DNA of 64,000 nt from Oscillospiraceae bacterium. GTDB lineage: Bacteria > Bacillota_A > Clostridia > Oscillospirales > Oscillospiraceae. Position 1 is the first letter of the stretch. Each line of letters begins with the position of its first letter. The stretch is taken from positions 1-64,000 of the forward strand of contig SVLG01000003.1 of NCBI GenBank assembly GCA_015068055.1, in the 5' to 3' direction. The position numbers and the translations under genes were made by a program. Positions 33,073 through 43,610 of this stretch are shown here, piece by piece. Below the pieces are notes generated by a model. That model was given only the letters and a program-made list of their open reading frames with translations. It was not told the origin of the DNA and did not search any database.

Positions 33073-34937
33073 TTCCGGCCCTCCATCCAGACCATCAGAG
33101 CCGCCAGGTCTGCGGGGCTTACGCCGGAGATACGGCTGGCCTGCCCAAAGCTGGCGGGGCGGATGGCCATGAGCTTCTGTTTGGCCTCGGTGCGGATGCC
33201 GGGGATGGCTTCATAGTCAATATCTGCATCAAGGGGACGGCTTTCCATGCGCTTGAAGTCCTCGATCTGCCGGAGCTGCCGACGGATGTAGCCCTCGTAT
33301 TTGATGCGCAGCTCCGCCTGTTCCCACACGGCATGGGGCAGTTCGGGACGCTCCCTGTCAAAGGGTGTCAGATCCACATAGCCCACCTGAGGGCGCCGGA
33401 GAAGATCGGCCAGAGAGAGGCCGGAAACCACGGTGGTGGTGCCGCAGCGCTCCAGAAGGGCGTTGAGTTCCTCGCTGGGGGGGACGTGGGTCTTTTCCAG
33501 ACGGCGCTGTTCCCGTTCCACAGCGGCGTACTTTTCCTGCATACGGGCCAGGCGCTCATCGCTCACAAGACCGATCCGGTGACCGATGGCGCAGAGACGC
33601 TCGTCAGCGTTATCCTGACGGTGAAGCAGGCGGTATTCGCTGCGGGCGGTCATCATCCGGTAGGGCTCGTTGGTGCCTTTGGTGACCAGATCGTCAATGA
33701 GGGTACCGATGTAGCCGTCGCTGCGCTGAAGAATTAGTTCCTCGCGGCCCAGAATACGGAGGGCCGCGTTGACCCCGGCCACATAGCCCTGCACGGCGGC
33801 CTCCTCATAGCCGGAGGAGCCGTTGAACTGACCGGCGCCGTAAAGGCCCTTTACCTTTTTACATTCCAGAGTAGGGTAAAGCTCCGTGGGATCGATGCAG
33901 TCGTACTCAATGGCATAGGCCGGGCGCTGCAGCTCGGCGTGTTCCAGACCGGCAATGGAGTGTACCACCTCAATCTGCACATCCTCCGGCAGGGAGGAGG
34001 AGAGCCCCTGAATGTAAAGCTCCTCGGTGTCGAGTCCCATGGGCTCCACAAAGAGCTGATGCCGGGGCTTGTCCGGGAAGGTAACGATCTTCGTCTCGAT
34101 GGAGGGGCAGTAGCGGGGGCCCACGCTCTCGATAACGCCGGTGTACAGGGGGCTGCGGTCAAGGTTTGCCTTGATGATGTCGTGGGTCCGCTCGTTGGTG
34201 TAGGTGAGCCAGCAGACGGCCTTGTTCTGAACAGGGCCCTCGGTTTCAAAGGAGAAGGGCTCCGTTTCATCCTCGCCCGGCTGCAGCGTCATCTTGCTGT
34301 AATCCACGCTGCGGGCGTTTACCCGGGGAGGCGTGCCGGTTTTGAAGCGGCGGATATTAAGACCGAGGGAGATGAGCTTGTCCGTGAGCAGCATGGCGGC
34401 CGCAAGCCCGTCCGGGCCGCTGTCGCGAAGCACATCGCCCACAATGGTACGGCCGCCCAGATAGGTGCCCGAGGCGATGACACAGGCTTTGCAGGCAAAG
34501 CGGGCCCCGGTATGGGTGGTGACGGAGACAACCTGTCCATCCTCCACGCCGATGTCCACCACCTCCGCCTGACGGAGCAGGAGGTTTTCCTGTTTTTCCA
34601 GAGTGGCTTTCATGACGGACTGATAAAGCCGCCGGTCCGCCTGGGCGCGGAGGGAGTGTACTGCCGGGCCCTTGCCCCGGTTGAGCATACGGTACTGGAT
34701 ACAGGCCTTGTCCGCCGCCCGGGCCATCTCGCCGCCCAGCGCGTCCAGCTCACGGACCAGATGGCCCTTGCCGGTACCGCCGATGGCCGGGTTGCAGGGC
34801 ATATTGCCCACACTGTCCAGATTGACAGTAAAACAAACGGTTGAAAGCCCCAGCCGCGCGGCGGCCAGGGCTGCTTCAATACCGGCGTGGCCCGCACCGA
34901 TGACGGCCACGTCTATGGTTCCCGCGTCGTAGATCAT
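33069..34937 (-). CDS. mnmG: tRNA uridine-5-carboxymethylaminomethyl modification enzyme MnmG
   Basis: 622 residues, full length. FAD-binding [17 protein letters not shown] near residues 14-30, [17 protein letters not shown] and [15 protein letters not shown] are family hallmarks. With MnmE (not in window) it installs the C5 side chain on U34. Start ATG at 34937 overlaps pepD by four bases; second gene of pepD-mnmG-mnmA. Confidence 0.96.
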   Translation of the reverse strand: MIYDAGTIDVAVIGAGHAGIEAALAAARLGLSTVCFTVNLDSVGNMPCNPAIGGTGKGHLVRELDALGGEMARAADKACIQYRMLNRGKGPAVHSLRAQADRRLYQSVMKATLEKQENLLLRQAEVVDIGVEDGQVVSVTTHTGARFACKACVIASGTYLGGRTIVGDVLRDSGPDGLAAAMLLTDKLISLGLNIRRFKTGTPPRVNARSVDYSKMTLQPGEDETEPFSFETEGPVQNKAVCWLTYTNERTHDIIKANLDRSPLYTGVIESVGPRYCPSIETKIVTFPDKPRHQLFVEPMGLDTEELYIQGLSSSLPEDVQIEVVHSIAGLEHAELQRPAYAIEYDCIDPTELYPTLECKKVKGLYGAGQFNGSSGYEEAAVQGYVAGVNAALRILGREELILQRSDGYIGTLIDDLVTKGTNEPYRMMTARSEYRLLHRQDNADERLCAIGHRIGLVSDERLARMQEKYAAVEREQRRLEKTHVPPSEELNALLERCGTTTVVSGLSLADLLRRPQVGYVDLTPFDRERPELPHAVWEQAELRIKYEGYIRRQLRQIEDFKRMESRPLDADIDYEAIPGIRTEAKQKLMAIRPASFGQASRISGVSPADLAALMVWMEGRK

Positions 34938-36370
34938 TCGCGGCTGATATCAGCGAGGATGCTGCGCACCAGGCGGTCCAACAGATCCACACTGTTAAGG
35001 TCGAGGGTTTCGTAGGGGGAGTGGATGTCCATAACATCGGGGCCGATGGAGATCATGTCCAGTTCCGGGGCCTTCTGTGCCCAGGAACCGCATTCAAGAC
35101 CGGCGTGGACGGCCTCTACCACCATTTCTTCACCGGTGAGTTCTCGGTAGGAACTCAGGCACAGCTCCATGAGACGGCTGCCGGGCTTTTCGGGCCAGGC
35201 CGGGCTGCCGCGCATATGGGACATGGTGGCGCCGCAGGCATTGGCCAGAGTACGGTAGCTCTCTTCCATGCGCAGTGTAACAGCGGGCTCGGAGCTGCGC
35301 TGGTAGATCTCGCAGAAAATAACGCCGCTGCGGTCGTGGACTTCGCTGAGGTTGGCAGAGCTTTCCACCAACTCGGGGTGCAAAGCGGACATGGTATGTA
35401 CGCCGATGACGGCCTCGGTCATAAAGCGCATCAGAGCCATGCAGTGGGACTGGGTAAGCACCGTTTCAGGCATTTCGGTGGGCTGCAGGGAGAAACCGGC
35501 GTTCTTTTCCTTGCCGCCGAAACGCATCAGGAAGCGTACCTGAGCGCTGCGAAGCAGGGATCGGAACGGATCCAGTTCGTTTTCGGGCACCACCAGCACC
35601 GCGGAGGCGGCGTTGGGGATGGCGTTGGAGGCGCTGCCGCCGTCGATGGTGGCCAGCTCCACATGAAGCCCGGCGTCCAGCGCGCTGCGGATGATGCCGG
35701 CGATGGTCTGGATGGCATTGGCGCGGCCGGTGTGGATGGTGGTGCCGGAGTGTCCGCCCAGAAAACCGCTGACACGCAGTTCCAGAGCGACACCGGCCTC
35801 GGGGGCCTTGCGGCTGGGTGCGAAGGAGAAGCGGTAAAGCTCACCGCCGGCGCAGGAGCAGCAGAGGCTCCCGGCCGTTTCCCAGTCCAGATTAAGAAGG
35901 TACTTGCCGTTGAGCTCAGCGCCATCGAGTTCGACAGCACCGCTCATACCGGTTTCTTCATTGACGGTAAAGATACCCCGCAGAGGGCCGCAGCGGAGAT
36001 TTTCATCCTCCAGCAGCTGCTGGATCAGAGCCAGACCCGCTCCGTCGTCGGCACCCAGAGAGGAGTCCAGCGCCCGGAGACTCTTTCCTTCCCGAACCAC
36101 GGTGATGGGAGAGGTGAGGGGGTCGTAATCGCTGCCGGGACGACCTACGGCAACCATATCCATGTGGGCCTGCAGAATGGTAAGCGGGGCATTCTCAAAG
36201 CCGGGGGCAGCGGGGCGGTCAATGATGACGTTGCCGATTTTGTCCCGCCGGGCCGTGAGTCCCTTGCTCAGCGCCCGCTCATAAAGATAGCGGCTGATGG
36301 CTTCTTCGTGACCGGAGGGATGAGGGATGGCGCAGAGAGCCATAAAATTATCTATAAAAATTTCGTTCAT
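34934..36370 (-). CDS. pepD: M20 family dipeptidase (PepD-like)
   Basis: 478 residues of the aminoacyl-histidine dipeptidase branch of M20 metallopeptidases. Zinc ligands are visible in [20 protein letters not shown] and [10 protein letters not shown]. Dimer domain includes [21 protein letters not shown]. It cleaves Xaa-His and other dipeptides in the cytoplasm. ATG at 36370 is chosen because AAAGGAG lies nine bases before it; a TTG directly abutting that site is unlikely. Operon head for mnmG-mnmA, an unusual partner. Confidence 0.92.
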   Translation of the reverse strand: MNEIFIDNFMALCAIPHPSGHEEAISRYLYERALSKGLTARRDKIGNVIIDRPAAPGFENAPLTILQAHMDMVAVGRPGSDYDPLTSPITVVREGKSLRALDSSLGADDGAGLALIQQLLEDENLRCGPLRGIFTVNEETGMSGAVELDGAELNGKYLLNLDWETAGSLCCSCAGGELYRFSFAPSRKAPEAGVALELRVSGFLGGHSGTTIHTGRANAIQTIAGIIRSALDAGLHVELATIDGGSASNAIPNAASAVLVVPENELDPFRSLLRSAQVRFLMRFGGKEKNAGFSLQPTEMPETVLTQSHCMALMRFMTEAVIGVHTMSALHPELVESSANLSEVHDRSGVIFCEIYQRSSEPAVTLRMEESYRTLANACGATMSHMRGSPAWPEKPGSRLMELCLSSYRELTGEEMVVEAVHAGLECGSWAQKAPELDMISIGPDVMDIHSPYETLDLNSVDLLDRLVRSILADISRE

Positions 36371-36404
36371 GACGGACAACTCCTTTTATTGCTTCCAAAC
36401 CATC

Positions 36405-36433
36405 AGTTTAGAGGAAAAATGCTGAACTGTCAA
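36405..36433 (-). promoter_or_regulatory. Promoter of pepD-mnmG-mnmA
   Basis: TTGACA (36428-36433), 17 bases, TAAACT (36405-36410), minus strand, just beyond the htrA stop. Confidence 0.75.
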
Positions 36434-36438
36434 GGGTT

Positions 36439-37752
36439 TCAGTAGACATCCGTTACATCCACCAGCTTTACCGTGACATCAAATTCGCTGCCGTCGCGGA
36501 AGAGGCTGAGCGTGAGCGTATCGCCTACGCCCAGCTCTGCGATCACGCCGGTAACGTCCTCAGTGGTCCGGGCGGGGTTTCCGTTGACGCGGGTAACCAC
36601 GTCGCCCACGCGGATGCCCTGGGCCGCGCAGTCGGAGCCTTCACTGACGGCGCTGACATAAAGCCCTTCGGGGAGGGTGTAGTGTTGGGCGGCATCCGCG
36701 GGGATAGCACCCACTGTAAGGCCCAGTGCGGGACGGCCCAGCACACGGCCGTCTTTAAGAATGCCGTCGGCCATACGTTTGGCGGTGATGGATGGGATGG
36801 CAAAGCCGACGCCTTCAATGGTGACAGAGCCGGCGTAAGAGCTGCTCATCTTCATGTTGGTGATTCCGATGACCTGACCGGCCATATTCACCAGCGCCCC
36901 GCCGGAATTACCCTCGTTGATGGCAGCATTTGTCTGGATGAGGGTAAGGGTGGTACCGTTATAGGAGATGCCCCGGTCAATGCCGGAGATAATGCCATTG
37001 GTGAAGGTGGAGCGGAATTCCTCGCCCAGCGGGTTGCCGATGGCAGCTACCTCATCACCCACCCGGAGCTGGTCGCTGAGAGCGAATTCCGCAGCGGTGA
37101 GACCATCGGCATCGATTTTCAGAACGGCGATGTCGCTGCGGCTGTCGTTGCCCACCAGCTCGGCCCAGAATTCCCGGTCATCGTAGAGAACAATCTTGGC
37201 CCGGCAGCAGCCTTCGATGATGTGGGAGTTGGTGATGATGTAGCCGTCACTGCTGAAAATGACCCCGGTGCCCCAGGAGTAGTAGTCATCGTTATCGGCT
37301 TGGGGATAGGCGGAGATTCCCACAATGGAGGGGGCGCAGCGCTCGTAAAGCTCCTGCAGACCAAGCTTGCCCTCCTCGGCTTCCTTCAATTCCAGCACCG
37401 TTCCGGCCGGAGCCGTATGCCGGGGAATATCGCAGACCTCGGCGGCTTCATAACCGGTGTAGTAGTTTTCGAAATAGTCCTCGTAGTTTTCATAGAATCC
37501 GTCTTCATCCATGCCGTCGGGGCGGTCGAAGGAGAACTGATAACCGCCCTCCTCTCCGGGGCCGAAGTGGAAGCTAAAACCGGCTGCACTGCCGTTTTCG
37601 CCCTCCCTCTTGTCCCGGAAAACAAGGCAGGAGGCGGCAATGAGAACCAGCACCGAGAGCGTGATCATGGTGGTCTTCATGCCCCGCCGCTTTTTTGGGA
37701 CCGGGGGTTGGGGCTGCGGCTCCGTATAGGGGCGGTACCAGTTGTTCTCCAT
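36439..37752 (-). CDS. HtrA/DegP-like membrane-anchored serine protease
   Basis: 437 residues: cytoplasmic Pro/Lys-rich tail, one membrane helix (about 26-44), acidic Tyr/Asp/Glu linker, trypsin-like domain with triad His177 (ITNSHIIEG), Asp207 (SDIAVLK), Ser283 (EGNSGGALV), and a C-terminal PDZ domain (about 345-430, GIRVGDVVTRVNG). It degrades misfolded envelope proteins. Third gene of the response regulator-kinase-protease operon, so envelope stress control is likely. ATG with AAGGAAGG upstream. Confidence 0.92.
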   Translation of the reverse strand: MENNWYRPYTEPQPQPPVPKKRRGMKTTMITLSVLVLIAASCLVFRDKREGENGSAAGFSFHFGPGEEGGYQFSFDRPDGMDEDGFYENYEDYFENYYTGYEAAEVCDIPRHTAPAGTVLELKEAEEGKLGLQELYERCAPSIVGISAYPQADNDDYYSWGTGVIFSSDGYIITNSHIIEGCCRAKIVLYDDREFWAELVGNDSRSDIAVLKIDADGLTAAEFALSDQLRVGDEVAAIGNPLGEEFRSTFTNGIISGIDRGISYNGTTLTLIQTNAAINEGNSGGALVNMAGQVIGITNMKMSSSYAGSVTIEGVGFAIPSITAKRMADGILKDGRVLGRPALGLTVGAIPADAAQHYTLPEGLYVSAVSEGSDCAAQGIRVGDVVTRVNGNPARTTEDVTGVIAELGVGDTLTLSLFRDGSEFDVTVKLVDVTDVY

Positions 37753-37771
37753 AATTAAAAACCTTCCTTCT

Positions 37772-39184
37772 TTATTTGAGCGTCAGCGTAAAAACAAAGT
37801 CGGTGACGCCATCCCGGCTGGTCACGGCGATGTCTTCTCCGTGGTTGTTGAGTATCGTTTTGACGATGTAAAGACCCAGCCCCACACCGTCGCGGTTCCG
37901 GCTGCGGCTGCGGTCGGTCTTGTGGAAGCGGTCGAAGAGCAGGGCAATCTCTCCATCCGGGATGGTGTCGCCCAGATTGCGCACGGAAACATAGGCCTTG
38001 TCATTATCTTTCCAGAGAGACAGAGCCAGTATGCCGCCGCGGCGGGAAAACTTGATGGCGTTGTCCAGAAGATTATAGACCACCTGGGTGATGGCATCCA
38101 CATCGCCCAGTACCTCCATGGGATCCTCCGGTACCTGAAAGTCCACGTCCAGCCTTTGGGCGTTGATCTTGTCGGCAAAATTGATGAGGGTCAGACGCAG
38201 GACTTCGGCAATGTCAAAACTCTTTTGGCAAAGTACGCTGCGGTCCTCGGCCTGGAGCCGGGAGAGTTCCAGCATGCTGCGCACCAGCCGGGAGAGCCGC
38301 TTTGTTTCGGCGGATATGGTTTCCAGATAGCGTTTCTGCCGTTCCGGGGGGATGGTTCCGTCCAGAATGCCGTCCACAAAACCGGAGATGGTGGTCATGG
38401 GGGTTTTCAGCTCATGGGAGACATTGGCCACGAACTCACGCCGCTGTTCCTCCGACTTTTCCAGCGAGGCTGCCATGGCGTTGAAGGCCTCGGTGAGTTC
38501 ACCCAGTTCGTCGTCCCGGTCCGTGCTTTCCACCCGGACGGAGAAGTCGCCGTGGCCGAATTTTCTGGCGGCATCCGCCATGTCGTGGAGGGGTCTTGCC
38601 AGCCGTCGGGAGTTGAAGAAGGAGAGAATCAGGGCAAAGCAGAGCACCACCACACAGAGCATCAGGAAAAGGGGCATCACGGCCTGCCAGGCATAGAGAG
38701 CGGAGGAACTGTCCTGTGCCACAAAAACATAGCCCACCGGCGATTTGGCCGGGAAGGGCTGAGCCACTACAAAATGTTCGCTTTCATAAAAGCCGGACAG
38801 CGTGTCAAAGGCATAAAACTCCTCGGTCTGATACAGCGCCTGCATGACGCTGCTGTCCAGATACTGGCTGATGTGCGGGCAGTTTACCTGCCGGTCGGAG
38901 CAGGTAATCACAAAGCCGCCGCCGGTGGTAATGAAGATATGGCGGCCGGTGGAGGAGGCCACGGAACTGAGCATCATCCGGAGATCCAGCGAGTGAAGGT
39001 CACCAATGCGGGCATAGGCCTCGGCGGTGCGGGCCACCTCGGCAGCGTTGGCCTCCATCTGCTCTCTCGCCTCCGTCACGAAAAGAGTGCGGCCAATGGA
39101 AATAAAGGTGCTGGCCAGGAGGAAGAAACTGAGAATGACCATGGACACCGTGGCCAGAAAGTTTTTAAAGTATATGCTGCGCAT
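37772..39184 (-). CDS. Sensor histidine kinase
   Basis: 470 residues: two helices (about 10-32, 160-185) flanking an extracellular sensor, HAMP (about 190-240), HisKA with phospho-acceptor His in VANVSHELKTPMTTI, and HATPase (VYNLLDNAIKFSRRGG, DGVGLGLYIVKTIL). Sensor resembles no named domain to my eye. It starts three bases after the regulator gene. Confidence 0.94.
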   Translation of the reverse strand: MRSIYFKNFLATVSMVILSFFLLASTFISIGRTLFVTEAREQMEANAAEVARTAEAYARIGDLHSLDLRMMLSSVASSTGRHIFITTGGGFVITCSDRQVNCPHISQYLDSSVMQALYQTEEFYAFDTLSGFYESEHFVVAQPFPAKSPVGYVFVAQDSSSALYAWQAVMPLFLMLCVVVLCFALILSFFNSRRLARPLHDMADAARKFGHGDFSVRVESTDRDDELGELTEAFNAMAASLEKSEEQRREFVANVSHELKTPMTTISGFVDGILDGTIPPERQKRYLETISAETKRLSRLVRSMLELSRLQAEDRSVLCQKSFDIAEVLRLTLINFADKINAQRLDVDFQVPEDPMEVLGDVDAITQVVYNLLDNAIKFSRRGGILALSLWKDNDKAYVSVRNLGDTIPDGEIALLFDRFHKTDRSRSRNRDGVGLGLYIVKTILNNHGEDIAVTSRDGVTDFVFTLTLK

Positions 39185-39187
39185 GGC

Positions 39188-39874
39188 TCATTCCGTCAGC
39201 TCGAACTTGTAGCCAACACCCCAGACAGTGGCGAGGCTCCATTTTTCCGAAACACCCTCCAGTTTTTCCCGGAGACGTTTGATGTGTACGTCAACGGTGC
39301 GGGAATCGCCGAAATAATCAAAGCCCCAGACCTCGTCCAGAAGCTGGTTACGGGTATAAACCCGGTTGGGGGAGGAGGCAAGATGATAGAGAAGCTCCAT
39401 CTCCTTGGGCGGCGTATCCACCCGTTTTCCATCCACCACCAGCTCATAGGAGTCAAGATTGATGGTGAGCTTATCAAAGCTGAGCTTGCGCTCACTGCTC
39501 TTTTCCTCGGCATCCGTCCGGCGCATTACCGCGTGGATGCGGGCCATCAGCTCCTTGACCTCGAAAGGCTTTGTCACATAGTCGTCCGCGCCCATCTCCA
39601 GACCGGTGATCTTGTCGGAGACTTCGCCCTTTGCAGTTAACATAATAATTGGGACCTGCGAGAAGCGGCGGATTTCCTTGCAGACCACCCAGCCGTCCAC
39701 AACGGGGAGCATAATGTCCAGCAGCACCAGATCGGGTTCCTTTTCCTGGGCCAGACGAATGCCCTCGCCGCCGTCTGCGGCCAGAAAGACCTCAAAGCCG
39801 TCCTTTTCCAGGTACAGGCTCAGAAGATCGGCAATATTGATATCGTCTTCGATGATGAGGGCCTTTTTTCCCAT
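39188..39874 (-). CDS. OmpR-family response regulator
   Basis: 228 residues: receiver with acidic pocket (IIEDDINIADL), phospho-Asp in LVLLDIMLPVVDG, Lys in VTKPF, then winged-helix DNA-binding domain (LLYHLASSPNRVYTRNQLLDEVWG, SRTVDVHIKRLREKLEG). It heads the kinase and HtrA operon. ATG at 39874 follows GGAAAGGACG. Confidence 0.95.
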   Translation of the reverse strand: MGKKALIIEDDINIADLLSLYLEKDGFEVFLAADGGEGIRLAQEKEPDLVLLDIMLPVVDGWVVCKEIRRFSQVPIIMLTAKGEVSDKITGLEMGADDYVTKPFEVKELMARIHAVMRRTDAEEKSSERKLSFDKLTINLDSYELVVDGKRVDTPPKEMELLYHLASSPNRVYTRNQLLDEVWGFDYFGDSRTVDVHIKRLREKLEGVSEKWSLATVWGVGYKFELTE

Positions 39875-39904
39875 GGCTTTGTCCGTCCTTTCCTGTGTAA
39901 GTCA

Positions 39905-39938
39905 TGATTATATCATGATTATATCTCTTTTCCAATCG
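39905..39938 (-). promoter_or_regulatory. Promoter of the two-component operon with duplicated -10 block
   Basis: On the minus strand, ATATAATCATG occurs twice in tandem, giving two TATAAT hexamers 11 bases apart. TTGGAA lies 17 bases before the second one. Alternative start selection is possible. Confidence 0.5.
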
Positions 39939-39981
39939 GGTGAATGAATAAACTGTTAAAAATATGAGGAACCTGGGACAA

Positions 39982-40010
39982 TTGCTTTTGTGGCGGTGCT
40001 GTGCTAAAAT
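39982..40010 (+). promoter_or_regulatory. Promoter of ispE operon
   Basis: TTGCTT (39982-39987), 17 bases, TAAAAT (40005-40010). Confidence 0.6.
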
Positions 40011-40035
40011 GGAAAAAAATCTGGGAGGTGCTGTC

Positions 40036-40902
40036 ATGACCACAGAGCGGGCCTATGCCAAACTGAATCTCTCTCTGGATGTGCTGGGAAAGCTGCCGGG
40101 AGGCTACCATGAACTGTGCATGGTCATGGAGAGCGTGGATCTCTGCGACGAACTGGAGATATCCCTTCGCCGCGATGGCGAGGTGCGTCTGGAAACGGCC
40201 ATCAGCTGGCTGCCCCGGGACAAGCGCAATCTGGCTGTGGCCGCGGTGTACGCTTTCCGGGAAGCACTGGGGGATGAGAAGCTGGGTGCGGATATTCGCC
40301 TGAAAAAGCGTATCCCCGTGGGTGCCGGTATGGCTGGAGGCAGTACCGACGGCGCGGCGGTGCTGCGGGGACTCAACCGCCTCTGCGGCCGCCCCTTCGA
40401 TGCCGAGGCCCTGTGCCGCATCGGGCTTACGCTGGGTTCGGACGTGCCTTACTGCGTTCGGGGCGGTTCCAGACTGGCCGGAGGCCGGGGAGAAAAGCTC
40501 GAGAGGCTCCCTATGCCGCCGGACTGTGCACTGGTGATTGCAAAGCCGGTCTTTTCCCTTTCCACGGCGGAGCTGTTCTCCCGTGTGGACAGCCGCAAGG
40601 CCAGAACCCGGCCGGATACGGTGGGGCTGATCCGTGCCATGGAGCAGAAGGACGCCCCCGGCATGGCCCGGCGTATGTTCAACGTGTTTGAGGACGTGCT
40701 GCCCCGCCACTGCGGTGAGGTGGCCGTGATCCGCGGCATCCTGCTGGAAGAAGGGGCTATGGGCTCCGTGATGACCGGCACCGGCAGCGCCGTTTTCGGC
40801 GTCTTTGCCGATGCGGCCGGAGCAGAGCGGGCGGCGCTTCGGCTTCGGGGGGATTACCGGGATGTTTTTACCGCCCGATTTATGGATGAACTGGAGATTT
40901 GA
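40036..40902 (+). CDS. ispE: 4-diphosphocytidyl-2-C-methyl-D-erythritol kinase
   Basis: 288 residues of the GHMP kinase family. Substrate/ATP motifs AYAKLNLSLDVLGK, IPVGAGMAGGSTDGAAVLRGLN and a late MTGTGSAVFGVF are intact. IspE phosphorylates CDP-methylerythritol in the MEP route to isoprenoids. ATG at 40036 follows GGGAGGTG; a longer reading starts before the promoter -10. It heads a run with CDF, GNAT and azlCD genes, which have no evident link to isoprenoids. Confidence 0.94.
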   Translation: MTTERAYAKLNLSLDVLGKLPGGYHELCMVMESVDLCDELEISLRRDGEVRLETAISWLPRDKRNLAVAAVYAFREALGDEKLGADIRLKKRIPVGAGMAGGSTDGAAVLRGLNRLCGRPFDAEALCRIGLTLGSDVPYCVRGGSRLAGGRGEKLERLPMPPDCALVIAKPVFSLSTAELFSRVDSRKARTRPDTVGLIRAMEQKDAPGMARRMFNVFEDVLPRHCGEVAVIRGILLEEGAMGSVMTGTGSAVFGVFADAAGAERAALRLRGDYRDVFTARFMDELEI

Positions 40903-40905
40903 AGA

Positions 40906-42042
40906 ATGAAGTTTTTGTATAAGCTGTTGCATCAGGATCCTCAAAGCCGGGACGGCGTGGTGGTGGCCACCTCGGCGCTGGGGCTTCTGCTGAATCTGCC
41001 CATCGCGGCAGTCAAGATCATCATCGGTCTGCTCTCTTCCTCTCTGGCCATTATGTCCGAGGGTGCCCATAACGCCGCTGACGCGGCCACCTCGCTGCTG
41101 ACCATCGTGGGTACCAGACTGGCAGCCCGCCGTCCCACCAAAAAGTACCCCTTTGGCTTTGGCCGCATCGAGTATCTCACCGGTCTGGTGATCGCGGGGC
41201 TTATCCTCATTACCGGTGCGGAATTTCTGCTGAGCGCCATTGAGCAGATCCGCCATCCTGCGGCCACGGAGATTGCCCCCGTATCTCTTCTGATACTGGC
41301 AGGCTCTGCTGTGATCAAGCTGGTACTGGGCCTCTATACCATCCGCGTGGGCAGGGGCGTGGACAGCGCAGCGCTGGTGGCTCTGGGTACCGAGAGCCGC
41401 AACGACTGTCTCATGAGCGCGGTGACCATTCTTTCGGCACTGGTTTACATAATTTTCGGCGTTGCCGTGGATGCCTGGGCCGGTCTTTTTATCGCCCTGC
41501 TGATCATCAAGGCGGGTCTGGAACTGCTGTTGGAAACGCTGGACGATCTGCTGGGAACGGCACCCGACAAGGAACTGGCGGACAGGCTGTATAAGGAAAT
41601 CCGGGCCTGCCCGCTGGTTATCAACGCGGCCGATATGTGTTTACATAACTATGGACCGGACAACTATACGGGATCGGTCAATCTGGAACTGGCCCACGAT
41701 AAGACCGTAGAGGAAGTCTACAGCGCCATCCATGAGCTGCAGCTTCGAATCATGCATGAGTACGGCGTTACGATGGTTTTCGGCATCTATGCCGTGGATA
41801 ACGTGGGGGAGGACTCCCGGGCGCTCCGCGCCTGTGTGGCGCGCTTTGTGCGGCAGGCAGAACATGTGGAGAGCTATCATGCCCTCTTTAAGAGCGAGAA
41901 GGAGAAGCGCATTTACTGCGACTTCATCGTGGACTATGAGCTGCGCGACTGGGAGGGCGTGGAGCGCGCCTTCGTCGCTTATATGGCGGAGCAGTACCCC
42001 GGTTACGACGTGGAACTGACCGTGGAAACGGAGTATATATAA
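40906..42042 (+). CDS. Cation diffusion facilitator family transporter
   Basis: 378 residues: six helices (residues about 20-215) and a C-terminal domain longer than usual, with a ferredoxin-like metal sensor (about 220-295) plus a further ~80 residues. Metal site residues are H and D in SEGAHNAADAATS and N-D in TESRNDCLMSA; the latter differs from the zinc-type HxxxD pattern and suggests another divalent metal such as manganese or iron. It starts three bases after ispE. Confidence 0.87.
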   Translation: MKFLYKLLHQDPQSRDGVVVATSALGLLLNLPIAAVKIIIGLLSSSLAIMSEGAHNAADAATSLLTIVGTRLAARRPTKKYPFGFGRIEYLTGLVIAGLILITGAEFLLSAIEQIRHPAATEIAPVSLLILAGSAVIKLVLGLYTIRVGRGVDSAALVALGTESRNDCLMSAVTILSALVYIIFGVAVDAWAGLFIALLIIKAGLELLLETLDDLLGTAPDKELADRLYKEIRACPLVINAADMCLHNYGPDNYTGSVNLELAHDKTVEEVYSAIHELQLRIMHEYGVTMVFGIYAVDNVGEDSRALRACVARFVRQAEHVESYHALFKSEKEKRIYCDFIVDYELRDWEGVERAFVAYMAEQYPGYDVELTVETEYI

Positions 42043-42057
42043 AAGGAGCTGAAACAT

Positions 42058-42573
42058 ATGGTGCGCATGGAATCGGAACGCCTTTATATGGTTGATGCCC
42101 GGGACGAGGACATCCCGGCCATCATCGAACTGGAAAACCATCCGGAGAACAGAGACTTTATCTGGCAGGGCACCGTGGAGGAGCATATGTCCGAGATCCG
42201 GGATGGGGAGCATATGCTGCTTTTGTTCCGGCGCAAGGAGGATGATGCACTGGCGGGCTATACCCTCATTCATCAGAATTTCAAGTCGCATATCTTTGAA
42301 ATCCGCCGCATCGCTGTGGTTTTCAAGCGTCAGGGTTATGGCCGGGAGGCCATGGAGCGGCTGATCCGCTACGCCTTTGAAGAGACGGAGACCAACCGAC
42401 TCTGGCTGGATGTTTACACCGACCACCCGGTGGGTATCCATCTGTACGAGTCTCTTGGCATGCATAAGGATGGTACGCTGCGCCAGAGCTATCTTTCCGA
42501 CCGGGGCTATCTGGACCAGATCATCTATTCCCTGCTGCGAAGCGAGTACGAGGAGAGAAAAGCGGAAGCATGA
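42058..42573 (+). CDS. GNAT family N-acetyltransferase
   Basis: 171 residues in the RimJ/RimL-like style. The acetyl-CoA pyrophosphate loop is FKRQGYGREAMERLI and a C-terminal SLGMHKDGTLRQSY motif is present. Substrate unknown. ATG at 42058 follows AAAGGAG. It overlaps azlC by four bases. Confidence 0.88.
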   Translation: MVRMESERLYMVDARDEDIPAIIELENHPENRDFIWQGTVEEHMSEIRDGEHMLLLFRRKEDDALAGYTLIHQNFKSHIFEIRRIAVVFKRQGYGREAMERLIRYAFEETETNRLWLDVYTDHPVGIHLYESLGMHKDGTLRQSYLSDRGYLDQIIYSLLRSEYEERKAEA

Positions 42574-43253
42574 AGAAGAAAGCGTTTCTCGCGGCTTTTC
42601 CGCATACCATACCCATCTTTGTGGGCTTTCTCTTTGTGGGCGTCAGCTACGGTCTGCTGATGAAAAGTCAGGGATTTCCGCTGATCTATCCTCTGATGAT
42701 GGGTATCATCATCTTTGCCGGCTCCATGCAGTTTGTCACCGTGGGTCTGCTGCTGGCACCCTTTAATCCCGTTTACGCCTTTTTTCTGACACTGATGGTC
42801 AATGCCCGGCATCTTTTTTACGGGGTGTCTCTGCTGGATAAATACCGTGATACCGGTTGGATGAAGCCCTATCTCATCTATGGCCTGATTGACGAATCCT
42901 TCTCCCTGAACTGCGCCGTCAGCGCACCGGAGGGAGTCGATCAAAACTGGTTCATATTCTTCATCAGTCTCCTGAACCATATCTACTGGCTGTTCGGTTC
43001 CTGTCTGGGCAGCGTTCTGGGTGACCTTATCCATATCAACACCACCGGCATCGACTTTGTGATGACGGCCCTCTTTGTGGTGCTGTTCATCAATCAGTGG
43101 AAGGAAGCCGATGACCATCGCCCGGCTCTGGCGGGTGTGGGCTGTACGGTGCTGAGTTTGTTTGTTTTTGGCAGTGAGCGCTTTATGCTGCCCGCCATGG
43201 GCGGTATTGTGATCTTCTTCCTCTGGCTGATGAGAAAGGAGGCGAAGGCATGA
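42570..43253 (+). CDS. azlC: AzlC family branched-chain amino-acid exporter, large subunit
   Basis: 227 residues with about eight helices; [34 protein letters not shown] and [12 protein letters not shown] are AzlC motifs. With AzlD it exports branched-chain amino acids or analogues. Start overlaps the GNAT gene (ATGA). Confidence 0.93.
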   Translation: MKKKAFLAAFPHTIPIFVGFLFVGVSYGLLMKSQGFPLIYPLMMGIIIFAGSMQFVTVGLLLAPFNPVYAFFLTLMVNARHLFYGVSLLDKYRDTGWMKPYLIYGLIDESFSLNCAVSAPEGVDQNWFIFFISLLNHIYWLFGSCLGSVLGDLIHINTTGIDFVMTALFVVLFINQWKEADDHRPALAGVGCTVLSLFVFGSERFMLPAMGGIVIFFLWLMRKEAKA

Positions 43254-43573
43254 GTACGGCACAGATGTGGATTACCATTCTGATTGTGGGCTTTGCCACC
43301 ATGCTGACCCGCTTCCTGCCCTTCCTCCTCTTTCCGGCGGGGAAAGAGGTTCCGGCCTTCGTGAGCTATCTGGGCAGGGTGCTTCCCTATGCGGCCATGG
43401 GCCTTCTGGTGGTGTACTGTCTCAAGGGGGTACCCACCAGCCCGGTCTACGGTCTGCCGGAGCTGCTGGGCGTGGCGGCGGTGGCCCTGCTGCATATCTG
43501 GAAGGGGAACACCTTCCTGAGCATTGGTCTCGGCACGGTGTTCTATATGTTTTTGGTACAGGTTGTGTTTTAA
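43250..43573 (+). CDS. azlD: AzlD family branched-chain amino-acid exporter, small subunit
   Basis: 107 residues, four helices; opens with [20 protein letters not shown] as in AzlD (DUF931-type) proteins. Overlaps azlC by ATGA. Confidence 0.92.
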   Translation: MSTAQMWITILIVGFATMLTRFLPFLLFPAGKEVPAFVSYLGRVLPYAAMGLLVVYCLKGVPTSPVYGLPELLGVAAVALLHIWKGNTFLSIGLGTVFYMFLVQVVF

Positions 43574-43610
43574 AAAGAAGAGGTTTCCCTTAAAGGGAAA
43601 CCTCTTCTTT
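43574..43610. terminator. Bidirectional terminator
   Basis: Almost perfect palindrome (AAAGAAGAGGTTTCCC / GGGAAACCTCTTCTTT) between convergent operons. Confidence 0.85.
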